Shown: in pieces, positions 34,472 to 44,844 of the stretch
How the letters are laid out: each line of letters starts with the position of its first letter
Numbering within the stretch: position 1 is the first letter of the stretch
Assembly (NCBI GenBank): GCA_032622095.1
Contig: CP136066.1
Location: 59,180,609 to 59,244,608 of the forward strand
Direction: 5' to 3'
Source of the DNA: Siphonodentalium dalli
Lineage: Eukaryota > Mollusca > Scaphopoda > Gadilida > Siphonodentaliidae
Length of the DNA stretch: 64,000 nt
Notes under the pieces: generated by a model
Told to the model about the DNA's origin: nothing
Seen by the model: only the letters and a program-made list of their open reading frames with translations
Databases searched by the model: none
Made by a program: the position numbers and the translations under genes

Positions 34472-35160
34472 ACACCACGAATGTATATGTACATGACCGA
34501 TATTCCATTCTACGTGTATATGTGAACTGTGTTTTTTTTAAATGAGTTTGGCGAAACCCGTTGCAATGCCGCATTATATATCACATACCTTTGTTTCGTC
34601 GGTGAGTCATGATTACCCGACGGAATGTGTATATGACCGATATTTAATTTTGCATGTAGCTGTAAACTGTACGAAGGAAATGAAATTGGCAGGGCATCTT
34701 TTGTTCCCTGTGTGTCCAATTTTGATATATCTAGTATAGTGAAATAGCTATGCTACTTTTCCAAACGAAATCCACGCACCATTCCTTCTCAATCAGTTTA
34801 TTTCGCTGTCAGTGCGATGCGAAAAATAAAGATGTATTCAGGGCTCCAGACCTCAGTTACAACAACAGCATCTAAAATCTAATTTAACGTTAGTTTCTGC
34901 GTTCTGTTGAAAACAAATGTTGAAAACTATGATATACAAATTGGACCAATAAATGTGAAAGAATATCAGTTTATTATTGAAAATGTAGAAAATGATTTGT
35001 GGTGTTCCTATAAAACATAAAACAAATATGGAATAAATGCATTCATTATCAGACAAAAATAATATCCTTCATGTAGCACTTATTGTTCCAAACATGTTAT
35101 TTTATACATTATAATCTACATAAAAAGTGACTACGAAGGTGTCATAAAAATTAGTGTGAA
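34472..35160 (+). repeat. 3' flank of TRIM copy 2 (segmental duplication), with AATAAA
   Basis: Parallels 5552-6580 but lacks the MITE found there, reading ATCTAATTTAACGTTAG at 34880-34895. AATAAA near 34825 may serve as a poly(A) signal. Confidence 0.7.
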
Positions 35161-35949
35161 TGTTTGGATACATAAATGTTTAGTGATATTCGGCGACTAA
35201 ACATATTCTTATAAAATTTGGTGCCCCCTCTCCAATCTCTTATCCAAAACGGCACCAATTTGGCGTCTTTAAATCGCACGATTAGATTCCTCGTATCATG
35301 GAGAAGAATGTGTATCAATTTTCTGGAAATCGGCGCTAAAAATATGTTTATCAAGTTTTATGCCCCGCTCCCCTTCCGTGCACCCTGACTCGAACGATGC
35401 CACTTTTGACATCTTTAAACCACACCATTAGTATCCTCATATCATGGAGGTGCTTATGTATAAGTTTGGTGGATATCGGTGACAAAAAAACATTCGCTGC
35501 CTCTCCCCTTTTTTAGCCCCTGACAACAACATATTGGAGTCGTTTAGCACACAATAACTGAAGATTCGTTCCCTTCCAGATTAAAGCACCGCACATACGT
35601 TGTCCGCTATATCCCTGATCATAATCCAGCTGGTTCCAGCTTTCGGTTAAGAGGAATCGTTAAATTCAAGATGGCTCCCAACATGGCCACCGATTTTTCA
35701 GACTGGTCACTAAGTCAGTTTGTTGCAGATTATAGTGAGAAAAATCTTATCATATGTCTACAAATGTATATATTTTTGTGAACATACGATAAAATGCCAC
35801 CTTTGTAGGGCAAGGTTGGTACTCACCGTCCAAGATGGCTGCCAAAATAACAGCCACAAGTGGAATATTGATGTATTTTCACTAGTATATTTAAGATCAG
35901 TTTCTGTTGTTTGGTACTGGTGGTTGAGAATTGTGATTTTATATTGTAT
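35161..35949. repeat. No gene; about 150-bp degenerate repeat pair at 35180-35510
   Basis: CATCTTTAAA.C.CAC.ATTAG, CTCATATCATGGA and GGATATCGG.GACAAAA-type words occur twice or more. TGGCTCCCAACATGGCC and AAGATGGCTGCC near 35670 and 35830 recall other GCCGCCAT repeats in the window. Confidence 0.5.
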
Positions 35950-36430
35950 TGTTCATGTTAACTGACATTGGCGCAATGAAATATGACAATCATGGGGCCA
36001 TTGCCCCTTCTGGTCCCTCAAAACTCTTTGACATAACACGGTATAAAATTTCACCACAAATAAATATTGACCCAGCGTGCCATGCAACCGCATACAAGTT
36101 GTGGTCGATGTCAAAAATTTACTATCCTGTCTTATATAGATTGAATACTAACATTTCTGATGCACCAAACAATATTCTCTGCTGTTCCGAAAAGGTAGTA
36201 AATTGTGACTCACTTTGTTATTAAACATGTTACTTAATCGAGTGAAAACTAAAGGTTCTATTCTGGATGTCCCAGTACCATATGAGACAAATTCATTTTA
36301 AAGGTTGCAGTATGGGGTTTTGCCAAAAAACTTCTTTTGAGATTCTGGCCATGTTTCTGAACGAAAATGGGCAGAACTTCGAACCGAACTTGAGCGGGTC
36401 CAATTTGTGTGGCTACTCTCGAAATACTTT
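35950..36430 (+). repeat. Left arm of a large inverted repeat (right arm 38005-38745)
   Basis: GCAACCGCATACAAGTTGTG, AGACAGGATAGT-like and TTCCGAAAAGGTAGTAAATT are found inverted at 38745-38005 in mirror order, including GTGACTCACTT. The arms are about 480-740 bp, diverged, with about 1.6 kb between. Confidence 0.75.
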
Positions 36431-36468
36431 ATCCAAATTGAAAAATTAACTCAGTAAACTGGACAATG

Positions 36469-37100
36469 TACCTCCGATATACTTGACAATAGGTGACAGG
36501 TCAAACCAAATAATTCATTCAAAAATTAGAAACGCTTGTAGTGAATTAAATGCTCAAAAACTTTCGAGGTTTCTTACCGATAATTCCTAGTTGTAGTTGT
36601 GGAGATAGGTATGAAGATATTTAGCATTACTTTTTCTACTGCCCTTTATATAGTCAACAAAGAGAAGCTTTATTTAACAGATTGCATGAATTGTTTGTAA
36701 GCATAATCATTGAAATTCTTCTGTTTGGTGATCCTGCACTGAGCTATAAGACGAATTGTACATTTGTGAGATAGTCCATGAATATTTATATCCACCAATA
36801 AATTCAATATGAGATTATGAGTTCATAATAAGCACATATCAAAAGACTTATTGTTAAATCTGTTTCTCAGAGTCCACCTTTACTGCTCAAACCCCCCACA
36901 CCACATGAAACGTCCCTTATTCGGTTGACCTAGGCAGGCATGCCTCTGTGTCGCCTGAGTGTCGGTGTTTGCACATTTGCATTTTGTGTTGATCACGTTA
37001 TGTAATGTAATGTTATTTTCTGTTGATGGGTCCGGGTTTATATAGGCTTGCATGTTACCTGGTGCTGTGTCAATGTACATATTGCATAATAATAATTTTT
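36469..37100 (+). pseudogene. 3' end of a LINE: RT C-terminal zinc-knuckle segment plus 3'UTR
   Basis: Translation gives IYLTIGDRSNQIIHSKIRN, CSELNAQKLSRFLTDN, then after a frameshift CSCGDRYEDI (stop) HYFFYCPLYSQQREALFNRL, ending at 36774. This is the conserved C-terminal block of several CR1/L2/Jockey-group ORF2 proteins (C-C-H-C). The following 300 bp resemble a LINE 3'UTR ending in an AATAATAATT run near 37090. Confidence 0.75.
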
Positions 37101-37527
37101 AAAAGTTAACTACTGCTGGTCTGTACATACAATTATGGGACAATGTATTTGGGTATTTGATCTTACAGCCTGCCTAATCAACAAAATATTACATAACCAG
37201 TGTACAGATTAAGCGTATTGACGATTAGTGTTTTAAACCCAATAGTATTTGAAATGACTGGTCTGTTCATTGTCACCATTCAATCAACGCTCCCGTTACA
37301 AAATAAATTTCGGTTTTGATGGTACGATATACCGAAGTAAGAAATACTTTCGTCGCCTAACTTCGTCTTTCAATTTTTCAGCGCTTTTGAATTAGCTTTC
37401 CGTCTCCATGCTTTCCGTCTCCATTGGGGTGAACAAAGTTTGGCCAAAAGTTTGGCCAAATGGAATTTTTGTTGGCCAATTTCGAAAAAGATTGGCCAAT
37501 TTGGCCACCGACAGCGCGAATGCTGAT
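37101..37527. repeat. No gene; end of a TTTGGCCAAA-rich hAT-like repeat at 37435-37525
   Basis: AAAGTTTGGCCAAA words followed by GGCCACCGACAGCGCGAATG resemble the right end of the hAT-like element at 62137 (TGGCAGCGCGAACCCTG). GCTTTCCGTCTCCAT is duplicated at 37398. Confidence 0.5.
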
Positions 37528-37870
37528 CTTGAGTGGCTACATGGCCATTGGTATGGCAAATATATATACAGGGAGTGATTGTATGGACAATGGTGTGGCA
37601 AATATGTAGGTATATATAGTGACTATACGTTCTTGGGTGAGGCGTAGAGGTATATCTGGTGTGCATGCATGGTGACTTATGGCTGTATTGTCAAGTGTGT
37701 GTACGGGTATACCCAGGTATGGCTGTGTGGTCATGGATGAGGTGTATGTGTAAAAAGCGAGTGGCTACATGGTCATTTGTGTGGTGTTTATGTATACATG
37801 GAGCGAGTGTATCGACGTGGGTGGGTTGTACATGTATGCATATGGGTGTATATCGCGTTCCACAATATCC
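37528..37870 (+). repeat. GT-rich degenerate minisatellite
   Basis: The plus strand is strongly G/T-biased. Words such as GTGGCTACATGG.CATT, GGCAAATAT.TA and TGTATACATGGAGCGAGTGT recur at about 45-190 bp. It reads open in several frames, which explains the spurious ORFs. Confidence 0.55.
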
Positions 37871-38004
37871 TCAGGGATATGTTAATCGATAGAGAGGTAA
37901 TGTCAGAGAGTTCTACATCTTGATGGTGGTTTATATTCACAATGGGGGAAACGGTTTTCCTGACGATCAATCAATTTCGATGCCAATGAGCCAGAATTTT
38001 GATG

Positions 38005-38745
38005 TTATTTGGCCAGAGTAGCCACATAAGATGGCAACTTTCGGTTCAGTTTTTCAAAGTTCTCTCAATTTCCGTACAAAAACATGGTCAGAATTCCAAA
38101 AGAAATTTAAAATTCCATGCTGCATCCTTTAAAATGAATTTGTCATGCCTCATAAGGTACTGGGACAACCAGAATAGAACATCTTGTTGTCAGTTGATTA
38201 CGCGTAACATGGTTAACACTAAGTGAGTCACAATTTGCTACCTTTTCGGAACATCAGAGAATAATGTTCAGGGTATATGTCAAAAATCTACTTTTGTATA
38301 CCAATTTTGGTTGCCATTTTGCAAACCATCTTGAATAATTTTGTCTAAAAACACTTCAGTGTGACACATTTAAGATATATGAAAACAATAAACACTTTCG
38401 ATATTAAAGATAGTTCATTTTAGTTGGAAAAAAATGGTCTTAACCAGAAAATGAATATTTGTCGATTTTTATGTCAAGTTTGTGATAGAAAATTCAAATA
38501 AATTTGATAATGTCAGTGTTTAAAATAGTACAATTAACCAAGGTGCACCATAAATGTTAGTGTTCAAAGTCTGTAAGACAGAATAGTCATTTGTTTTCGC
38601 CAACCACAACTTGTATGCGGTTGCATTGCACGCTGGGGCAATATTTACAATTTTCCATATTTCGGCCGCCATTTTGAGCCAAAGTGACAATTTTGGTACA
38701 CTTGAGTTGAAATATTCATAAGCAATGGAATTTCTCACTTATATA
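38005..38745 (-). repeat. Right arm of the large inverted repeat
   Basis: Reverse complement of 35950-36430 with insertions. The segment 38270-38510 has no counterpart in the left arm and may be a later insertion. Confidence 0.7.
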
Positions 38746-39214
38746 GCACAGTTCTTCCCAATTCTTGGCGATAAATGATTAGAATTCCAATGGTGATTTT
38801 TTTGAGAAATTTCATACCGCATTCTGTAAAATCGAATTGTTAAGGGATCGGAAGGGAAAGGGAGCCCATGAATGTCATATTTCATTGCTCGAATGGTCCA
38901 TTAACTTCTGAAATATAACGCACGCAATGACACAGAGGGACTGTGGTTAAAACTGTTAGATACTATTCTCAGGATCGGATTTTCGGTCAAAGAAAAACTC
39001 AGCTGCGCCTCGTTGATTATTTTGTCGAAAAACCTCTCCTTACGAGATTAATCTTTTAAATTGTATTCTGCTCAATACGAGTCAATGTCGATATAAAAAA
39101 TAGATTGAGTCACGCGAAGCGGTTACACGCCACATGCTATAGTGTAGTACGATGGCAGATGCGTCCGTGAATATGTCACACAATTCAATTAATATTGTAG
39201 TTTGTGAACTATTG
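38746..39214. other. No gene seen
   Basis: AT-rich spacer before a fold-back MITE. Nothing recognisable. Confidence 0.4.
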
Positions 39215-39659
39215 TTAAAGGTACTCAATCCGAATTAACGCTCGCAAATTACTATATCCTGGGCTTCGGGTGTAAAATATATTTGATTCGAGTCGAGGAA
39301 CCCACCCATCAAAGCTAAGAGTGATCAGATATCGATGTTTGAAATCTATTATTTTAATTTGAAGTCACCCAGTAAACTGTCGACGAGAAGAACTTATCTG
39401 ACCAGATAGCGGATGAAGATCGATAACTCTAAAATCCAGTGAATTTTTTGTGTCAAATATTTGACAACTGGCAAAATTACTTTAAACAAAACGTTGATAA
39501 ATAACAGGCTTTGGGCAATTTTATATTATAGTTGACTGTGGTTAGCATTATTTTTTAGCAATTAATCGATTCTGATAACTGAAGCGGCATTTCAAAAAAT
39601 TTTGCTGTTGTTGGAATCTGATGATATGGGGACCGTTCCATCGGATTGAGTACCTTTAA
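39215..39659. mobile_element. TTAA-flanked fold-back MITE (437 bp)
   Basis: TTAA (39215-39218), AGGTACTCAATCCGA at left; TCGGATTGAGTACCT and TTAA (39656-39659) at right. Inside are CTGGGCTTCGGG and ATGGGGACCGTTCCATC, as in the sister copies. The TTAA duplication is exact. Confidence 0.85.
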
Positions 39660-39796
39660 ATCCATGATTTACCCCCATTGAATGTCCAAAGGAGATGGTA
39701 TCATTGCTTGATTGTCGTTGCTGCTTTGTTCTACAGGTATGTCATGAGTATAGCAATAATCACTCTTTATATAGGGAACATGGATTCATAAATCAT

Positions 39797-41120
39797 ACCA
39801 TGAATCTCTACTCTGGCTACACGCGTAGAGATCATATTATCAACCATGCACTTCAGAACATGGGAACTTAATTAGGGCATTACTGTACCTTCACTATATA
39901 ACGGTAAAAATACGAAAGCGCATTAGGGCGATCCGATACACCACCGCACCACCAAATATACAAATACCCAACTCGTTATAACTTGCATGTCGTTATAACG
40001 ACTTCCAACTCGTAATAACGAGTTTAAACTCATCATAACGAATTGTTGGAAGTTGTCATAATGACTTGTCGAAAAATTTACAAGTCGTTATAACGTACCG
40101 ACTTATTTTTATACCCCCACTGTCGAATAAAATGGGGGTATACTGGATTGACTGCGCCCGTCCGTCTGTCCGTCCGTCCGTCCGCCCGTCCGTCTGTCCG
40201 CCCCGTCCGTCACACTTTCTCCCTCCGTATGTCCGCCCGTCCGACCTCATAACTCGAACATCTATGAACCGATTTCAATATTTTTTTGTATCCAATCTCC
40301 TTAGGACCGCCTCTCCGCATGATGCTAATTACGGTGCGGTCCGACTTTCTTTTTTTAAGTTACGCCTTACTTTTCGACTTATTTTGACTTAGAAAATTCT
40401 GTCCGACTTAATAACTTTGACAAATATGAACCGATTTCAATAATTTGTGGTATACATGCTTATCACAACACCCTCTCTACATGATGCGCGTCAGGGTTGG
40501 CTCGGACTGTTTTTCCTAACATTACACTTCATTTTCGACTTATTTTGACTTAGAAAATTTTGGGATTTTTTGTGTGTGGATGCTATCAAGTTAGGGTTTA
40601 CGGATAATGAATTTGCCACGGTGTGGGTATGCTAGAACCCGAGTACACACCTCTTGTTATATATACTTCAGAAAACTCGTTATAACGCCTTGAAAGTAAT
40701 TTTTACGAGTAGTTAGTCGTTGTAACGACTTGTTGGAAGTCGTTATAAGGACTTTCAAGTCGTTATAACGAGTTTATATATAACGAGTTGTTGGAAGTCG
40801 TTATAACGACTTGTAGAACAAATTAAAAGTCGTTATATCGACTTATGTCGGCTTATTTATTTCTACTAGTCGTTATAACGACTTCCGAAAACTCGAGTCA
40901 TTATAACGAGTTGTGTATTTTTATATTTGGGGGTGCGGTGGTGCTTCGGGTGGCCCTAGAGCACTTTCGTTGTAAAATGCATTATTAAAACACGTATTAT
41001 TTGAGAAATATATTACCTGCGTTGGTTTTCAATGTTATAAAATTCCCCATCAGAACATCAAACGGTTTCCGGAGTATGATCTCTATAGGCGGAGCCAGAG
41101 TAGAGATTCATAGACATGAT
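39797..41120. mobile_element. Long fold-back element with about 200-bp inverted ends and a palindromic core
   Basis: Left CATGAATCTCTACTCTGGCT to ACCACCGCACCACCAAATAT pairs with right ATATTTGGGGGTGCGGTGGT to AGCCAGAGTAGAGATTCAT. The outermost bases also fold locally (ATCTCTAC with GTAGAGAT). The core is an array of AAGTCGTTATAACGACTT and ACTCGTTATAACGAGTT palindromes (39975-40095, 40675-40915). A different repeat interrupts the core at about 40105-40675. No transposase. Confidence 0.75.
40105..40675 (+). mobile_element. Interspersed repeat with ACCCCC/GGGGGT hairpin start and CCGT tract
   Basis: It starts with ATACCCCCACTGTCG paired with AATGGGGGTAT, then ACTGGATTGACTGCG and a CCGTCCGT-rich tract (40165-40230). 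Two diverged copies of ATGAACCGATTTCAATA (about 40265 and 40425) follow. It lies inside the palindrome array of the previous element, so it arrived later. Class unknown. Confidence 0.55.
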
Positions 41121-41352
41121 TGAGGCCAATGACATACATAGTAGTAATGTTTAAACTCAAATGCAGCAAAAATCTTTATTCAACCTGTGAACTACTAAGG
41201 TTTGTGTTGTAATTCCATCTAGCAAGTTCTTATTTTGCAGGTTGTGAATTTGAATCGTCTGTCTCTGAAATATAAAGAGAAAAAAGTGAAGAAAGTGGTA
41301 TAAATAGCTGTATGGACACTACACGCACACGCAGGCAAAATTGGCAAATATA
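41121..41352. other. Short spacer, nothing recognised
   Basis: AT-rich spacer between two fold-back elements. Confidence 0.4.
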
Positions 41353-41639
41353 TTAAAGGTACACAATCCGATTAGATGGTCCCCATATCATCAGATTCCA
41401 ACAACAACAACATTTTGTTCAATGCAATTTGGTATCGAGCCTATGACGGTCGGGATTCGTCGAATAGTTGCCGGGCCGCCAAATAATCCATGTGGTGAAA
41501 AATAATAAATTTCAAAAATAGATATCTGATAACTCTGATCTTTGATGGATGGGTTCCTCGACTCGAATCAAATATGTTTTACCCCGCTAGCCAAAGAGAT
41601 AGTAATTTAGGAGCATTAGTTCGGATTGTGTATCTTTAA
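41353..41639. mobile_element. TTAA-flanked fold-back MITE (279 bp)
   Basis: TTAA (41353-41356), AGGTACACAATCCGA at left; TCGGATTGTGTATCT and TTAA (41636-41639) at right. Same family as 39215-39659, with matching changes (ACACAATCC) in both ends. Its right TTAA is also the left TTAA of the next element. Confidence 0.85.
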
Positions 41640-41883
41640 CCCTTCTATTACTGAAGCTTTCTGGAATTTTTTGCGAAAACCTTGTACCAGTATATTCTCT
41701 TTTTTTGCATATATATAAGAGAATACATTCACATAACAATATATACCTTGACCTTGTAACCCAGTCCATTCTCTTGTACAAGTATATGCGAGGTTTCCTA
41801 TGGGAGTCCGCATATATAAGAGAATGCACCGGCACATGATCTTTGATGCTGCACCAGCGAAGCTCCCACCATGAATGGGTTAA
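41636..41883. mobile_element. piggyBac-type MITE abutting the previous element through a shared TTAA
   Basis: TTAA (41636-41639) CCCTTCTATTACTGAAGC at left, CATGAATGGG TTAA (41880-41883) at right. It contains TTTTTGCGAAAACCTTGTAC and the ATATATAAGAGAATGCA hairpin words shared with 5921-6290. A decayed relative lies at 49211-49345. Confidence 0.75.
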
Positions 41884-41929
41884 ACAATAGTGATTACACT
41901 AAACTATATACATAGAGCAAATTTGATTC

Positions 41930-42260
41930 CACAGGGAATCAATACTGGTTCCTATGTTTGACATAGGAGGGGGGGACCAAACAAAGAACCAAACAAACAT
42001 GTGTTGGTTCTTCACGAAAAACCAAAATAGAGAACCAACCATGTTTTGGTTCCTCGAAGAACCAAACTAAATAACCAAATTAAGTACACAACATACATTC
42101 TGGTACCACATGGAACCAAATGTGTTTCTAATTGTTGTCCTGATGTGAGAACCAATGTGACCTGCTTTGGTTATCTATTTGGTTCCCCGGATAGAACCAG
42201 AACATGGAACCAAATAGTTTCTTTTGGTTCCTCATTTGGTTCATTAAATGTCTACATCGA
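41930..42260 (+). repeat. GAACCAAA/TTTGGTTC-rich repeat
   Basis: More than ten GAACCAA or TTGGTTC words in 330 bp, for example TGTTGGTTCTTCACGAAAAA and TTTTGGTTCCTCGAAGAACC. It is a degenerate member of the GGTTC family. Confidence 0.6.
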
Positions 42261-42290
42261 AACAATGATGAGTGCTTGTAAAAACAATAT

Positions 42291-42404
42291 ACAGTTGTCG
42301 CCCTCTCGAGGGAGACATTGAGATTTGTCACCCGCTCGAGAACGGAATGTCTCTCGAGCGGCTGACAAATCTCGATGTCTCCCGAGAAGAAGGGCAACAA
42401 CTGT
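42291..42404. repeat. Large hairpin (arms about 50 bp)
   Basis: ACAGTTGTCGCCCTCTCGAG pairs with the segment ending GGGCAACAACTGT. The inner GACATTGAGATTTGTCA pairs with TGACAAATCTCGATGTC, and CGCTCGAGA pairs with TCTCGAGCG. Shares GATTTGTC and CTCGAG with 15363-15474. Confidence 0.8.
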
Positions 42405-43555
42405 TTTGTTATCCGACTATACCACAGAAAACAATCCTTGCCATCCACACGCACGATGTTGCACTGAGTCACGAGTGCTTAAATTTATTTCCCGATTATG
42501 TATATGTTCAGTAACTACTTATCGTCCTATAGGATTTCTGTTCCATAAAGATAGTCAAGCGTTTGATAATCAGCGTTTATTTACGATCATTTTGGTGGTT
42601 AAATCGTCAATATCGGTCCATGGAATGTAAACCAATAAGCCATATAGGTATGTTATGGCCTTCTGAAATGTGGCATATTCAATGTCGTCTTCTGCGCGGA
42701 ATTTACTCGCGATGTTCATTTCATAACGGTCTTCCCCGAAAGCTATTGGGAAGTTGTCAATTTCATTAATGTACATTCATATGTCTCAGTGCTCCCAAGT
42801 ACATGGCGATCATCACACAAAAATACTTCTATGATCACAGTGCAGACATCGCGGAGCGGTCTGATATCATGGATAAGCTTACAGTACCATTCATTCGCGA
42901 CGAACGTATGCATTACGTTGTCTACCAGCAGACATTTATAACCAACCAACCTCAAGGGATCCACTCTTTGAATCTTGCACCATAATGTCGACATGAACAT
43001 ATTGAATCACCGAGATGTTTCGATATTAAAAGTACATAATAACGCTTGTCCTATAAAAGTATCAACTTAAAAGTTCGAATATTAGTGTTCACTAAATATA
43101 TGCAAATTAGTAAACACCACAACTGGTGTGTTTTGCGAATGCGTGGGGTATATAAGAACTATGATTTTAGTACGTTGCAGTGATGTGAAATAGATGAGTT
43201 ACTGCAGTGTGTGATTGGAGATATTCTTGCCATATAACATCAAGCGGGCGACAAAAACAATGTATCCCGGCTCAGCGGGCGACAGTGTGATTTGTCGCCG
43301 GCACGTGACAGGACATGGGCCAATCAGAAGGGTGGAAAATAGGGAGGAGGGTAACAATGTCCCGTGACACTATGTATAGGTTATAAGCACGTTTGACGTG
43401 TCTTTGTTTCTGAATGTTCTATTACATGTAGTTCGTAAATTCGTTATATCGTTTACAATTGATATCACACGATGTTGGTTCACCGAATAGACCCCGAAGA
43501 TCAGAAGATGTTCTAATTGCTGAAGGAGATATCAAATTATATTAATAAAATTATT
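42405..43555. other. No confident gene; two coding-like fragments and a TATATAAG site
   Basis: Minus 42776-42570 (68 residues, starting MYINEIDNFPIAFGEDRYEM) and plus about 42770-42985 (ending IHSLNLAP) look more protein-like than their surroundings but match no family I recognise. TATATAAGAACT at 43149 is repeated at 44804 before the MULE ORF. GCGGGCGACA occurs twice at 43245-43290. Confidence 0.3.
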
Positions 43556-44300
43556 GTTCCATATTTCTCACCCTATTTGTGATATGAGCACTGGAGTTAC
43601 CCTCGCCAGCAATAAATTGATCTATACAAATATGACTCAAAAAGGTCATATAGGCATGTGTGCAATGTATTTCAATGGAATCCCGCTTGGTTTAGGTTTT
43701 CCCATATCATCTTAACCCAAAATGCGTGACATATTGTTGAGTTTTAGACTAGGAGATTTAGGCCGTGTTCCCACAAACCTTGAATTCGGTGGGTTCTTTG
43801 AAGAAAACAAACTTAGGGTATTGGTTTCAGATGGAACCAACTCAGTGTGGAACAAAACTGTTTGGTTCTTTGTTACACGATTGTTCCCAGAAGTACAGTG
43901 TTATTGATGTTTCATATTTACAAATACGTATGGAACGTACGTTCCATCCGCATCTCGTTAACGTAAAATGACGTACATGACGTTCGCCTCAACCATGAAA
44001 CCGGAACTATAAAATAGAAACAGCATCACACATGACAAAACACACACTCTATGTGCCTAACTAAACCTCCTAAGTCTGTATTTTTAATGCACGGATTCTA
44101 GGACGCGAAGCGTGTAATAAACACAGAACGACACTATGTGTAAATGGGTTTGTCGATACGTCACTCGTGCTGTCGCGGAAGGATAGAAGTCGTGCCGTAT
44201 CGACAAACCCATTTGCACATCGTGTCGTTCTGTGTATATATTGGTATTTGGTTCTCTGAGGAACCAAATGTTGAGCTGTTTTCTTAGAGTGTATATTGTA
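43556..44300 (+). repeat. GGTTC-rich dispersed repeat (copy 3), split by a hairpin element
   Basis: 43556-43885 and 44240-44300 match 13880-14250 in order (GTTCCATA, TTAACCCAAAA.G.GTGACATAT, TTAGGCCG..TTCCCAC, TTTGGTTCT). The interruption is the element at 43886-44235. Confidence 0.65.
43886..44235. mobile_element. Inverted-end element with a terminal hairpin (copy 1)
   Basis: TTACACGATTGTTCCCAGAA at left and TTCTAGGACGCGAAGCGTGT at right are imperfect inverted ends. The hairpin at 44121-44235 (ACACAGAACGACAC with its complement; TGGGTTTGTCGATACG with CGTATCGACAAACCCA) follows. Shared in full with 56518-56933. Confidence 0.7.
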
Positions 44301-44844
44301 TACAATACGTAAAGTGTGTGCGATAAGCAAAACACTCAACACCGTGGTACCCCAATAAGCCCACAATGGATCACCGGGATTAACTGTGATTTTTACGCGG
44401 TGATCCGCACGGTGCACTTGCATGTAGCGGATCAATATAAATCAACAAAACAACTAGAGACTGACCAGTGCTCACTAAGAATCAGTGCGAAAACGCCGAC
44501 AAGAATAGGGGTTAGTCTCACTTTGCAGACATGCGGCAGGGGATTAATTCAAGGTGGGACCGACTGTGTTGGTACAACGCTGGCAATTAGGCCGATCCAA
44601 GTTAAGCGTTGTGGTCAGGCCAACTTGTTTATACTAAGGCCACGGTAACCGTTGTCACTTGTTTTTCGCGCATATGTAACTAATGTTCGCAGTGAATATT
44701 TAATGTTGTGTCCAGGCCACCTTAAACGTGTTTATACTGTTGTCACTTGTTTTTCGCGCATATGTAAATAACACTAACTAATGTTCACCGTGAATATTTT
44801 TTGTATATAAGAACTGGACTATGGCCAATCTTTCATAAATCAAA
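44301..44844 (+). promoter_or_regulatory. Upstream region of the MULE ORF with duplicated block and TATA box
   Basis: GTTGTCACTTGTTTTTCGCG plus CATATGTAA and GTGAATATTT occurs at 44651-44700 and 44739-44800. TATATAAG at 44804-44811 lies 34 bases before the ATG at 44845. The duplicated block and TATA box suggest the element's own promoter; activity is untested. Confidence 0.5.
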
